From an uncultured Devosia sp. (GTDB taxonomy: Bacteria; Pseudomonadota; Alphaproteobacteria; Rhizobiales; Devosiaceae), in contig NZ_CAUQDV010000003.1 in the NCBI RefSeq assembly GCF_963517015.1, forward strand, positions 170,521 to 234,520: a stretch of 64,000 bases of DNA, written 5' to 3'. A program made the translations under genes and the position numbers. Position 1 is the stretch's first letter; every line of letters starts with the position of its first letter. The notes below the pieces were generated by a model. That model had not been told where the DNA came from, did no database searches, and worked only from the letters and a program-made list of their open reading frames with translations. This document shows, piece by piece, positions 16,225-24,817 of this stretch.

Positions 16225-18144
16225 TCAGGCCTCGGCGCCTTCTGCCAACTGCCCGAGCTTGACCTGCACCAGCAGGCTCAACTCGTCATAGACATTCCAC
16301 TCGTCGACGATCTTGCCGTCCTTCCAATGGTAATGGCTCATGCCCATCACCTGCACCCGCTTGCCGGTCGGATCGCCCAGCTCGCCCAGAATGCCATAGC
16401 CCAGATGATGACCCTCCATCACCCAGCGCACGGCGACCTTCGTGCCACCCTCTTCGCAGGGGTTTGACGCCACATGCTGGATTTCATAGCTCGCGTCCGG
16501 CAGCGAACCGATCAGGCCCAGATGCTGGTGAATGATGGCAGCGACGCCATAGAGCTCCTTCATGAGCGGACCGTGGTATTGCGCGGTCGGCGCATAATCC
16601 TGCGCAATGCGGCCGAACATGCGCTTGACGAACACCTCGTGCAGCATCTCGATCGTCTGCGCTTCGATATCGTTATGCGCAAGGCTCAGGTCCGCCTTCT
16701 CGTTCGGCCGGGTCTGGCCGAGAAAGCGTCGGTTTTCGCCGATATCGAGCGAGGTCAGGCCAGCGGCAAATTTCTGCTTGGCCGTGCGCAGGGCGAAATG
16801 GTTTGGATCGAGCCCGAGCTGCTTGATGATCGCCATCTGATCGGCCACCACCCATTCGCGATAGATCATGTTGCGGTGGATCATGCAGTCGGCAATAGTC
16901 CGCGACACGAAAGGCTTGCCCGTCGGCTGGCCGAGATGGCCATATTGGGTATGCCGGCCCGATCCGGTCACCAGATGGCTGGTATAGAAGCCGTCCTTGT
17001 CATTGCCGTTCCAGATCACCTGTGTGCCCATGCCCCGGCGCTCGGGGAAGGAAACCAGCCGCTGGATCGTGTCGCGCACCACGTCTTCACGATTATAGAT
17101 GGTGCCCGTCGTGCCATAGAGCACGCAGTTGTGGGTGTAATGCGTATAGATCAGCCCGATATCGCGCTCGTCCCAGATCTTGTGCGTGCAGCGAATGATG
17201 TAGTCGACGATGTCGGTATAAATGTCGTCGAACCCGTCCAGAGACTGCGAGCGCGGGCGATCCGTTGGCGCCAGATCGGGATAATCGCGGCGCTCCACCT
17301 GCAGCACGCTTTCCTCCAGCGCCACGGCTGATGCGCCCTTGCTCTTGGGGTTGCTGGTGGTCTCGCTCATGGTCGCTCCTCGTGCGTCTGCCGGATTGGC
17401 GGTGGTGTCCGCCAGCCAGTCGCGCACATGACGCGCCACTGCGGCGGGATTTTCAAGCGGGGCGAAATGCCCTGCCTTGGGAATGGTGAATAATCGGGCG
17501 CCCGGAATGGCTTGCGCCATTTCCTCATGCGCTTCCAGCGGGCAAACCTTCTCGGCCTCGCCCGCCAATATGAGTGTCGGAACTGCAATGGCAGAAAGCC
17601 TCGGCCGGCTGTCGGCGCGGTGGATCGCCACCTCGGATTGCCTCGCCAGCACATCCGGCCCGGCATCGCCCGCCATGGCCGCGATTAATGCGGCCAATTC
17701 GCCATCCGCGACATTCTCCGGCGCCACCAGATTGTGCCACGCATCGGCTATATAGCCATCCATGCCCTCAGCGCGCGCCTTGGTCACTGCCGACCGGCGC
17801 TTGGCTGCATTGGCCTCGGGATCGGGCCGGGCTGTCGTGTCAATTAGCGCCAGACGCGCGATCCGCTCTGGGGCCTGCGCCATCATCTCCAGCGCCACGA
17901 TGCCGCCCAGCGAAAATCCAAGCAGAGAGAAGCGCTCCGGCGCTTGGTCAAGGATGCGCGCCGCCAGCTCGGGTGTCGTTTCCGCGCCGGTCATATCCCC
18001 GATGATCGCCACCGGCATATCGAGCCGGGAAAGCAGCGGTGCGAATAGCCGCGCATCGCAGACCGTGCCAGGCAGCAACAGCAAGGGCAGGGGCGCCGCG
18101 ACGGCACCCTCATGACTTTCCCTGTCGTGGATAGCTTTGTTCAT
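16225..18144 (-). CDS. alpha/beta-hydrolase fused in frame to SnoaL-like region
   Basis: One uninterrupted frame encodes two proteins' worth of sequence. Residues 1-258 (from the ATG at 18144) are an alpha/beta-hydrolase: nucleophile elbow GFSLGG, Asp region LILAGEAEKVCP and C-terminal His in AGHFAPLENP. Then MSETTSNPKSKG starts a 381-residue part with two NTF2/SnoaL-like domains (IIRCTHKIWDERDIGLIYTH and VFVKRMFGRIAQDY). That internal ATG (17370) has its own strong site, GAGGAGCGACC, so a separate SnoaL-type protein may also be made. SnoaL-like domains bind small hydrophobic molecules or act as cyclases, isomerases or hydratases. The gene is divergent from the HisD-like gene across a LacI-type operator, so it may belong to that regulon. 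Confidence 0.75.
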   Translation of the reverse strand: MNKAIHDRESHEGAVAAPLPLLLLPGTVCDARLFAPLLSRLDMPVAIIGDMTGAETTPELAARILDQAPERFSLLGFSLGGIVALEMMAQAPERIARLALIDTTARPDPEANAAKRRSAVTKARAEGMDGYIADAWHNLVAPENVADGELAALIAAMAGDAGPDVLARQSEVAIHRADSRPRLSAIAVPTLILAGEAEKVCPLEAHEEMAQAIPGARLFTIPKAGHFAPLENPAAVARHVRDWLADTTANPADARGATMSETTSNPKSKGASAVALEESVLQVERRDYPDLAPTDRPRSQSLDGFDDIYTDIVDYIIRCTHKIWDERDIGLIYTHYTHNCVLYGTTGTIYNREDVVRDTIQRLVSFPERRGMGTQVIWNGNDKDGFYTSHLVTGSGRHTQYGHLGQPTGKPFVSRTIADCMIHRNMIYREWVVADQMAIIKQLGLDPNHFALRTAKQKFAAGLTSLDIGENRRFLGQTRPNEKADLSLAHNDIEAQTIEMLHEVFVKRMFGRIAQDYAPTAQYHGPLMKELYGVAAIIHQHLGLIGSLPDASYEIQHVASNPCEEGGTKVAVRWVMEGHHLGYGILGELGDPTGKRVQVMGMSHYHWKDGKIVDEWNVYDELSLLVQVKLGQLAEGAEA

Positions 18145-18196
18145 CAACCCAGTCCGCCCCACCATCGGGGCAGGCCTCGACCAATGGCCAAGACCG

Positions 18197-18222
18197 ATTT
18201 TGCCAAAAAACTCTGGCAAAAT
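18197..18222. promoter_or_regulatory. 9-bp inverted repeat in divergent promoter
   Basis: ATTTTGCCA (18197-18205) and TGGCAAAAT (18214-18222) are perfect arms separated by 8 bases. They lie between the divergent genes starting at 18144 and 18331 and directly abut the LacI-type site. It may be a second operator or a small hairpin. Confidence 0.45.
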
Positions 18223-18238
18223 TTGAATACGTATGCAA
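18223..18238. promoter_or_regulatory. LacI-type operator, copy 1
   Basis: TTGAATACGTATGCAA is a near-palindrome with one mismatch to the shared 16-mer TTGCATACGTATGCAA. It lies about 90 bases before the HisD-like gene at 18331. It is one of five copies in this window, all in front of genes of the same catabolic cluster, and the LacI-family gene at 21584 is the obvious candidate regulator. Confidence 0.7.
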
Positions 18239-18330
18239 GATCAAATTGTGGACACGGCAAGGTGACGTTTGTGTCACGCCAATTGCTAGCACTTTTGTCC
18301 CAAATGCTGCTGCTGATCGAAGGCGATGCG

Positions 18331-19626
18331 ATGACCCAGAATACGAATTCTCCTTATCCCGGCGTAACTTACGTCAAGGCCCCCGAACGCTCCTCGGTCA
18401 GCGACAACGCGCCGGTCGAAACACTGGTCAGCGAGATCATCGCCAACGTTCGCAAGAATGGCGACGCCGCCGTACGCGAATACTCCGCCAGGTTCGACAA
18501 GTCGGACCTGGAAGTCTTCGAAGTCACTGCTGCAGAACGAGAATCTGCCCTCGCCGAGCTCGATCCTCAGACCCGCAAAGACACCGAATTCGCCATCGCC
18601 AATGTGCGAAAATTCGCCGAAGCGCAGCTCGCCACCATCCTGCCGCTCGAAGTCGAAACCCTACCGGGCGTCCACATGGGCCACCGCGTCATCCCTATCC
18701 AGCGCGTCGGCTGCTACGTCCCCGGCGGTCGCTATCCCCTTCTCAGCGCTCCAATAATGACCATCGTCCCGGCCAAGGTCGCCGGCGTCGACGAGGTCAT
18801 CGCGTGCCTTCCGCCGAACGCCCACAAGGCCATGATCGCCGGCTGCCATCTCTCTGGTGCTGACCGAATTTTCCGCATCGGCGGGGCCCAGGCCATCGCC
18901 GCCATGGCCTATGGCACCGAGAGCGTTCCCGCCGTCAACAAGATCGTCGGCCCCGGCAATGCCTTCGTTAACGAAGCCAAGCGTCAGGTCTTTGGCCCCG
19001 TCGGTATCGACCAACTCGCTGGCCCGTCTGAGATTTTCGTCGTTGCCGATAGCACCGGCGATGCCGAAATGATCGCCACCGACCTCCTGGCTCAGGCCGA
19101 ACACGACATCCGCACCCGCGTTGGTCTCATCACCACCGACAAGGCCTTGGCCGAAGCCGTCCAGGCCGAAGTCGAAGCTCAGCTCCAGACCCTCTCGACA
19201 GCGACAACTGCCCGTGAGGCCTGGATAAATTACGGCGAGATCACCGTCTGCGAAGACGAAGCAGCCATGATCGCCTATTCCGACCTGATCGCCGCCGAAC
19301 ACCTGCAGGTCCACACCAAGGACGCCAAGGCTTTCGCCAAAAAGCTTCGCAATTACGGTTCGCTCTTCATCGGTGAACTGGCCAGCGTCGTTTATTCCGA
19401 CAAATGCTCGGGCACCAACCACACCCTCCCCACCATGGGCGCCGGCGCCTACACCGGCGGCCTCTGGGTCGGCGCCTATGTAAAAATCGCGACGCACCAG
19501 TGGCTTGATGAAGAGGGCGTCAAACAGGTCGCCCCTCCCGCCGCCCGCCAATCTGCCAGCGAGGGCCTCGAAGGCCACCGCCGCGCCGCCCAGCTCCGGC
19601 TGGATCGCATGCAGGCAGGCAAGTAA
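18331..19626 (+). CDS. histidinol dehydrogenase-like enzyme (catabolic, copy 1)
   Basis: The ATG at 18331 gives 431 residues of the HisD family. Expected zinc ligands are Gln255, His258, Asp357 and His416, and the catalytic Glu323-His324 pair is in AAEHLQV. These correspond to E. coli HisD Gln259, His262, Asp360, His419 and Glu326-His327. HisD-family enzymes oxidise an alcohol through an aldehyde to a carboxylate with NAD+. No histidine-biosynthesis gene is nearby, and the setting (ABC importer, SDR, LacI) is catabolic. It is therefore more like HpsN, the HisD homologue that oxidises 2,3-dihydroxypropane-1-sulfonate. The substrate is not determined. A strong terminator follows. Confidence 0.85.
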   Translation: MTQNTNSPYPGVTYVKAPERSSVSDNAPVETLVSEIIANVRKNGDAAVREYSARFDKSDLEVFEVTAAERESALAELDPQTRKDTEFAIANVRKFAEAQLATILPLEVETLPGVHMGHRVIPIQRVGCYVPGGRYPLLSAPIMTIVPAKVAGVDEVIACLPPNAHKAMIAGCHLSGADRIFRIGGAQAIAAMAYGTESVPAVNKIVGPGNAFVNEAKRQVFGPVGIDQLAGPSEIFVVADSTGDAEMIATDLLAQAEHDIRTRVGLITTDKALAEAVQAEVEAQLQTLSTATTAREAWINYGEITVCEDEAAMIAYSDLIAAEHLQVHTKDAKAFAKKLRNYGSLFIGELASVVYSDKCSGTNHTLPTMGAGAYTGGLWVGAYVKIATHQWLDEEGVKQVAPPAARQSASEGLEGHRRAAQLRLDRMQAGK

Positions 19627-19630
19627 CGAA

Positions 19631-19654
19631 AAAGGCCGGCGAAAGCCGGCCTTT
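19631..19654. terminator. rho-independent bidirectional terminator
   Basis: AAAGGCCGGC (19631-19640) and GCCGGCCTTT (19645-19654) form a perfect 10-bp stem with a GAAA tetraloop. It sits between the convergent HisD-like gene and RraA-like gene and serves both strands. Confidence 0.85.
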
Positions 19655-19679
19655 CTGTTTGCTGCCAGATACTAACCGA

Positions 19680-20381
19680 CTAACGGATCTCATCCGCTTC
19701 CAGCCACGCCGCCCGCAGCTTCTCCACCGTGAACCCCGGCGCCCGTGCCGCCGTCAGGATCGGCACTTCCTTGCGCATTACCACGTCGATCGCCCAGGCC
19801 ATGCGCTCGATATGCTCGGCCGGGATCACCACCGCACCATGCCGGTCGGCATGAATCAGGTCGTCCGGTTTCACAGCCATACCAAACACCGTCACCGGGC
19901 GATCGAGCTCTGTCACATGCACGAAGGCATGGCTGGGCCCGACCGACCCGGCAATCACTTGATAGCCTTCGTCGAGCATGCCCAAGTCGCGCAAAACGCC
20001 ATTGGTCACCGTGCCGGCAATGCCCAGCCCCTTATGCTGAGCCACCTGCATTTCACCCCAAAATCCGCCAATGGCATGGGGATAGTCAGTGTCCTCGATC
20101 ACCACCACATGCGGCTCGTCGCCGTCCGAGACATATTCGTAGTACTGCATGCGCAGCGCCCGCACCTCCGCTGCAGGCTTTTGCGCAGGAGAGGTGGCGC
20201 GGATCTTTGCCGTGCGGGCAAAGCCCACCACGGGCGGCAGGGCAGGGTCGGCGCAGACCACCGGCGTCTTGGTGAACCCCTCGGCCGTGCGTCCGCCCAT
20301 CACATGCTCCAGGGCGTTGCAGACCGTCGGCGTATCGGCCTTGCGCAAGGCATCCAGTACCTCGGGGGATATTGTGGGCAT
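19680..20381 (-). CDS. RraA-like / HMG-aldolase-family protein
   Basis: The ATG at 20381 follows GAGGAGAATGTCGCC and gives 233 residues. It belongs to the RraA/RraA-like superfamily (formerly MenG). The ligand and metal-binding region is GGFWGEMQVAQHKGLGIAG, followed by TNGVLRDLGML with the conserved Arg-Asp. Some members are 4-hydroxy-4-methyl-2-oxoglutarate or oxaloacetate-type aldolases/decarboxylases with Mg2+, and others regulate RNase E. The catabolic setting favours an aldolase or decarboxylase acting on an oxidised sugar-acid intermediate, but this is inference. It lies 73 bases after the bicupin gene, probably in the same operon. Confidence 0.8.
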   Translation of the reverse strand: MPTISPEVLDALRKADTPTVCNALEHVMGGRTAEGFTKTPVVCADPALPPVVGFARTAKIRATSPAQKPAAEVRALRMQYYEYVSDGDEPHVVVIEDTDYPHAIGGFWGEMQVAQHKGLGIAGTVTNGVLRDLGMLDEGYQVIAGSVGPSHAFVHVTELDRPVTVFGMAVKPDDLIHADRHGAVVIPAEHIERMAWAIDVVMRKEVPILTAARAPGFTVEKLRAAWLEADEIR

Positions 20382-20453
20382 GGCGACATTCTCCTCAAAA
20401 AACACGAGTGACCCCGCCCGGCAAAAGGCGAGGCCATTCAGGTATCTGGCAGC

Positions 20454-21491
20454 TTATTCCGCTGCCTTGGCCTCTGCCCAGACCGGGGCCGCAGGCGCCG
20501 CCGCACCGCGCACCACAAAGGCGATCGCATCGGCCGACGCCGGGTTGCGGAAGCCATGCACTAGGCCAACAGGCACGGTCAGCGTATCGCCAGCGCCCAG
20601 GATCAGCGCGCCATCGGCCCAGTTCACTTCCAGCGTGCCGGACTGCACAAAGATCACTTCCTGCTCGGAGCGACTATGCGGCGCGATCACCGCACCGGTC
20701 TCAAGCTTCAGCCGTCGCAGCGCGAAATCATGCTGCCAATGGCCGATGATCGGGCCTGCCGCAAAGCCGTCATTGGCATCGACGTCGCCGATCAGCGCAG
20801 CCTCTTCCACGCCTTCGCCCGCCAGCGGTGAGTTCGGATTGCCCTTCATCTGCTCAGGCTTCAGCGCATATTTGGCCAGTTCCTCGATCGGTGGCGTCGC
20901 CAATTCCTTCATCTTGGCTTCGTCGGGTGGCAGTTCCATCTCGGCGCCCTCTGGCACCTTCTCGCCAATCGTCGTGTCGATCAGCTTGCCACCCTTGAGC
21001 AGCTTCAGGCCAAAATCCTCGGCCATCTTGAAGACGGAGGGCGCCCAGACCACCTTGCCCGGATCATCATGGCCCAGCACCACGGCGAGGAAGCCCGTGC
21101 CTTCGTCGCGTTTTTCGAAGCCGCGGAACATATGGGTCGGCACCGTCGCCACATCGCCGGGCTCGACGTCGAGATAACCCTCGTCCTTGTTGGCGCCAAA
21201 GACGAAACGCCACTTGCCGGTATGGACGAGGAAGGTCTCGGCTGTCAGGTGCGAATGCTGCGAATTGGTGCAGCCGAAGGGCTGGCGCGCTGCGCCGAAA
21301 TTGAAGCCGTGCGCCTCGGGGATATGCACCACCTGCGCCTTGTTCTCGCTGACGCCCGGCCCAATGATGGTGAAATTCTCCTTGCGGTCCGAACCAGGCG
21401 TCCGCGCATCGATGAAGGCATTGCGCAACCCCTTGAGGTCGGCATAGCGCACCAAGCGCTTTTCCATTTCAGATTGAGTCCACTTGGTCAT
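20454..21491 (-). CDS. two-cupin-domain protein of the catabolic regulon
   Basis: The product has 345 residues. The first cupin (about 75-155) contains NSQHSHLTAETFLVHTGKWR, with His and Glu ligands, and VATVPTHMFRGFEK. The second (about 250-330) contains VIAPHSRSEQEVIFVQSG and LTVPVGLVHGFRN. Bicupins of this type act as dioxygenases, isomerases or sugar-acid binding proteins, so the reaction cannot be chosen here. A LacI-type operator lies 33 bases before the start, so it leads the bicupin-RraA unit. Confidence 0.75.
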   Translation of the reverse strand: MTKWTQSEMEKRLVRYADLKGLRNAFIDARTPGSDRKENFTIIGPGVSENKAQVVHIPEAHGFNFGAARQPFGCTNSQHSHLTAETFLVHTGKWRFVFGANKDEGYLDVEPGDVATVPTHMFRGFEKRDEGTGFLAVVLGHDDPGKVVWAPSVFKMAEDFGLKLLKGGKLIDTTIGEKVPEGAEMELPPDEAKMKELATPPIEELAKYALKPEQMKGNPNSPLAGEGVEEAALIGDVDANDGFAAGPIIGHWQHDFALRRLKLETGAVIAPHSRSEQEVIFVQSGTLEVNWADGALILGAGDTLTVPVGLVHGFRNPASADAIAFVVRGAAAPAAPVWAEAKAAE

Positions 21492-21523
21492 CTGTTTGTC
21501 CTTTCATCGCAGGTTGGGTCAAT

Positions 21524-21539
21524 TTGCATTCGTATGCAT
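21524..21539. promoter_or_regulatory. LacI-type operator, copy 2
   Basis: TTGCATTCGTATGCAT fits the shared palindrome with two differences. It lies between the start of the bicupin gene (21491) and the stop of lacI (21584), where it would control the bicupin-RraA unit. Confidence 0.75.
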
Positions 21540-21583
21540 CAATAGTCTAAGTGCTGACGCGACTGGAATATCCGTCATATCGG

Positions 21584-22654
21584 TCAGAGCTCTTTGGGTC
21601 GGAAAATGGTCTGGCCGTCGCGCTCGACCAGCCCGCTCTGCGGCAGGCGGGCCGACGTGCGGACCACGAGATCGCCATTGAGAATGCGATGCTCGGCCTC
21701 GATGTCGCCGCTGGCAATCTGGTCCATCAGGATATCGACCGTGGCCTCCACCATGCGCTTGACCGGTTGGCTCATCGAGGTGATGCCATAGGAGGTCCAG
21801 GTGGATGGGCCCACATCGTCATAGCCGACGATGGAAATGTCCTCCGGGATTTTGAGCCCGAATTCGTAGCGCGCTACATCCATCACCGCGACCGCCATAT
21901 GGTCATTGGCGACGAACAGCGCTTCCGGCCGGTCCTTGCGACCAAACATCCGCCGCGCCGCATCCTGCGCTTCCGTGCGGGAATAATTGCCCGTCTCCGT
22001 CACCACATTGGCAAAGCCATGCGCGGCCAGCCCTTCGACAAAGCCCTGCTGGCGATCGCGATTGGTCGAGGAATTCTCAAGGCCCGCAATATAGCCAAAG
22101 CTCTTGTGCCCGCCGGCTACGAGGAATTCGGCAATGCGCTTGCCGCCTTCGCGATTGCGCGTCGTGACGCTGGACACCGCATCGCGCTCGGTGGTTCGGT
22201 TGAACAGAACCACGGGAATCCCGGCCGTCGCACACTCTTCCGACAGTTCGGAGGAGAGCGAGGTCGAGGCGAGGATGATGCCATCGACGCGATATTGCAT
22301 CAGCTGGTCAAAGACCGGGTCGCTGTCGCGATCCATGAAGCCGGTAAACAGCAGCAGGTGGTAATTCTCCGCCGCCAGCGCCCGGCCCAGCTCTTCAAGC
22401 ACATCGGGATAGAACAGGTTTTCGAGATAGGCCATCACCACGGCAATGATGCGCGAGCGATTGGTGATCAACGAACGGGCAATGGCATTGGGCCGATAGC
22501 CCAGCATCTTGGCCGAAGCGAGCACTTTCTGCCGTGTCTTGGGCGAGATCGAAGCGCCGGGCGTAAAGGTGCGCGAGACAGCCGACTGCGAAACGCCCGC
22601 ATGTTCGGCGACTTGGCTGGACGTGACGCCCGGTTTCTTTACTCCGCTGTCCAT
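21584..22654 (-). CDS. LacI-family transcriptional regulator
   Basis: The 356-residue product has an N-terminal LacI helix-turn-helix (VTSSQVAEHAGVSQSAVSRT) with the hinge region RPNAIARSLITNRSRIIAVV. A periplasmic-binding-protein-like sensor domain follows (FLVAGGHKSFGYIAGLENSS, ALFVANDHMAVAVMDVARYE). It starts inside the last 16 bases of the SDR gene, so it is the last gene of that operon. Palindromes of the class bound by LacI proteins occur five times in this cluster, so it is the probable regulator of all of them, presumably responding to the imported substrate or an intermediate. Confidence 0.93.
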   Translation of the reverse strand: MDSGVKKPGVTSSQVAEHAGVSQSAVSRTFTPGASISPKTRQKVLASAKMLGYRPNAIARSLITNRSRIIAVVMAYLENLFYPDVLEELGRALAAENYHLLLFTGFMDRDSDPVFDQLMQYRVDGIILASTSLSSELSEECATAGIPVVLFNRTTERDAVSSVTTRNREGGKRIAEFLVAGGHKSFGYIAGLENSSTNRDRQQGFVEGLAAHGFANVVTETGNYSRTEAQDAARRMFGRKDRPEALFVANDHMAVAVMDVARYEFGLKIPEDISIVGYDDVGPSTWTSYGITSMSQPVKRMVEATVDILMDQIASGDIEAEHRILNGDLVVRTSARLPQSGLVERDGQTIFRPKEL

Positions 22655-23403
22655 CCGCCATCCACCAGAAGCGATGTGCCGGTCACGAGGCCCGCGGCAT
22701 CGGATGCCAGGAACACGATCGGGCCCATCAGGTCTTCCACTCTTCCCAAACGGCCCAGCTTTATCTTGGAGAGCACCCAGTCGCGAAACTCGGGATTGCT
22801 CAGGTTTTTGGCCGTCAACTCGGTCTCGACAAAGGTCGGGCAGACCGTGTTGACGCGGATATTATTGCCACCGAGCTCGATTGCCATGGCTTTGGTCAAT
22901 CCCTCCACAGCATGTTTGCTGGCGGCATAGACCGCGCGGGCAGGGCCCCCGACATGGCCCATCTGCGAGGAGATATGGATGATCGAGCCGGGCAGGCCGG
23001 CCTGCACCAGTTTCGCAACCACGGCCTGCGACACAAAGATCGTAGCGCCCAGATTGACGTCCATTACCGCCTGGTAGCTCGCCGGAGTGATTTCGGCAAA
23101 GCTGGAATGCCGCGCTGTCCCGGCCGAATTGACCAGCACCTCGAACGGCTCCACGTCGTCGACAAAGTTTCTCACGGCAGCGCTGTCGGTGATGTCGAGC
23201 GCCACGCCCTCGGCACTCAAACCCGCATCAGCCATCTCATTGACTACGGCTTCGATATCGCCCGCCGTGCGCGCCGCAATGGTCACCGCAGCGCCCGCCT
23301 CCGCTAGCGCCACTGCCGCACCCAGCCCGATGCCGCGCGTGCCCCCGGTGACGAGGGCTCGCTTGCCATCAAGCCGGAAACTGGGTGTGCGTGGCAGGAT
23401 CAT
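22639..23403 (-). CDS. SDR-family oxidoreductase of the catabolic regulon
   Basis: The start at 23403 lies one base after the stop of the HisD-like gene and gives 254 residues. It is a classical SDR: TGGTRGIG cofactor motif (about residues 18-25), VNSAG in place of NNAG, and the catalytic Ser in HISSQMG. YAASKHAVEG carries Tyr and Lys, and the C-terminus is TGTSLLVDGGWTAE. It resembles FabG-like sugar or polyol dehydrogenases. It probably oxidises a hydroxyl of the imported compound before or after the HisD-like step, with NAD(P)+. Confidence 0.9.
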   Translation of the reverse strand: MILPRTPSFRLDGKRALVTGGTRGIGLGAAVALAEAGAAVTIAARTAGDIEAVVNEMADAGLSAEGVALDITDSAAVRNFVDDVEPFEVLVNSAGTARHSSFAEITPASYQAVMDVNLGATIFVSQAVVAKLVQAGLPGSIIHISSQMGHVGGPARAVYAASKHAVEGLTKAMAIELGGNNIRVNTVCPTFVETELTAKNLSNPEFRDWVLSKIKLGRLGRVEDLMGPIVFLASDAAGLVTGTSLLVDGGWTAE

Positions 23404-23404
23404 G

Positions 23405-24733
23405 TTACTCGGCGGCCTCGGTGCGTGGGGTGGCACCGGTACCATAGGGCACATTGCGGCCACCATAGCGGCGGACTCGAATATTGGCCTGCTCGGCATG
23501 GCCGACAAAGCCCTCGAGCATCGACAGGCGTGAACCATATTCGCCAATCATCGCCGAAGCCTGGTCCGTCGTGACGGTCTGCCACGTGCAGGTCTTCATG
23601 AACTTCCCCACCCAGAGGCCACCGGTGTAGCGCGCGGCCTTCATCGTGGGCAGGGTATGATTGGTGCCGATCACCTTGTCGCCATAGGCCACATTGGTGC
23701 GCGGCCCGAGGAACAGCGCGCCGTAGTTGGTGATATTGTCGCGGAACCACATGTCCCGGTCGGTCATCACCTGCACATGTTCGGAGGCAATGCGGTCGGC
23801 CTCCGCCAGCATTTCTTCGTAGCTCTCGCAGACAATCACTTCGCCAAAGTCGTTCCAGCTTTTCCGAGCAATTTCGCCGGTCGGCAGGATGGCTAGAATC
23901 CGCTCGATCTCTGCCATGGTTTCCCGCGCCAGCTTTTCCGAATTGGTCAGCAGGATTGCCGGCGAGGTCGGCCCATGCTCGGCCTGGCCCAGCAGGTCCG
24001 TGGCGCACATCTCGCCATCCACCGTCTCGTCGGCAATGACCAGCGTTTCTGTCGGCCCGGCAAACAGGTCGATACCCACACGGCCAAACAATTGCCGCTT
24101 GGCTTCAGCCACAAAGGCATTGCCCGGCCCAACCAGCATGTCGACCGGCGCAATACTCTCGGTGCCGATGCCCATGGCGCCGACGGCCTGGATGCCACCA
24201 AGGACATAGATTTCATCGGCACCGGCCATCGCCTGTGCGGCAACGACAGCCGGTGCCGGCTTGGCTCCAAAGGGCGGAGCACAAGTGATGACGCGCTCGC
24301 AGCCAGCCACTTTGGCGGTGATCACCGACATATGGGCGGAGGCGAGCAGCGGATATTTGCCGCCGGGGACATAGCAACCCACGGCGTTGATGGGGACGTG
24401 CTTATGGCCCAGCGTCACGCCGGGCAGCGTCTCGACTTCGAGGTCCTGCATGGTGGCGCGCTGTGCCTGCGCGAAATTACGCACCTGAGTCTGAGCAAAT
24501 TCAATGTCGCTCAGATCCTGATCGGTCAGCTGATCCATGCAATCCTGGATTTCAGCCGGGGTCAGGCGGAAATCCTCGCGGTCCCATTTGTCGAACTTTT
24601 GCGACAGCTCACGCACGGCTCGGTCGCCTCGTTTTTCAATGTCGCCGAGAATGCCTTCCACCGTGGCGCGGACCTGCCGATCCGCTTCCGCCCGTTCCTC
24701 GACATCCTTGCCGCGCTTGAGCCAAACTGGCAT
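23405..24733 (-). CDS. histidinol dehydrogenase-like enzyme (catabolic, copy 2)
   Basis: The ATG at 24733 follows GGGAGGCGCGAAA and gives 442 residues (MPVWLKRGKDVEERA...). An ATG at 24763 lies only two bases downstream of the operator and lacks such a site. HisD-family signatures are present: GQAEHG (Gln and His ligands), SEHVQV (catalytic Glu-His), YGDKVIGTNHTLPT (Asp ligand) and EGFVGHAEQ (last His). The N-terminus beginning with WLKRG is typical of HpsN-like sulfopropanediol dehydrogenase relatives rather than biosynthetic HisD. It is clearly diverged from the copy at 18331, so the two probably act on different alcohols or stereoisomers. Confidence 0.85.
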   Translation of the reverse strand: MPVWLKRGKDVEERAEADRQVRATVEGILGDIEKRGDRAVRELSQKFDKWDREDFRLTPAEIQDCMDQLTDQDLSDIEFAQTQVRNFAQAQRATMQDLEVETLPGVTLGHKHVPINAVGCYVPGGKYPLLASAHMSVITAKVAGCERVITCAPPFGAKPAPAVVAAQAMAGADEIYVLGGIQAVGAMGIGTESIAPVDMLVGPGNAFVAEAKRQLFGRVGIDLFAGPTETLVIADETVDGEMCATDLLGQAEHGPTSPAILLTNSEKLARETMAEIERILAILPTGEIARKSWNDFGEVIVCESYEEMLAEADRIASEHVQVMTDRDMWFRDNITNYGALFLGPRTNVAYGDKVIGTNHTLPTMKAARYTGGLWVGKFMKTCTWQTVTTDQASAMIGEYGSRLSMLEGFVGHAEQANIRVRRYGGRNVPYGTGATPRTEAAE

Positions 24734-24764
24734 TTTCGCGCCTCCCGTTTCGTTGTTTGTCATT

Positions 24765-24780
24765 CTGCATACGTATGCAA
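24765..24780. promoter_or_regulatory. LacI-type operator, copy 3
   Basis: CTGCATACGTATGCAA has a perfect TGCATACGTATGCA core. It lies 32 bases upstream of the HisD-like start and just after the amidase stop, so the HisD-SDR-lacI block probably has its own regulated promoter. Confidence 0.8.
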
Positions 24781-24817
24781 ATTTGTAAATGCGGGCAGCA
24801 AAAACTGCCACTGTTCT

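Noticed and set aside
18331..24733. Histidine biosynthesis operon suggested by two hisD-like genes
   Set aside because: No other his gene is present and the neighbours are transporters, amidase, SDR and LacI, so a catabolic role is more likely.
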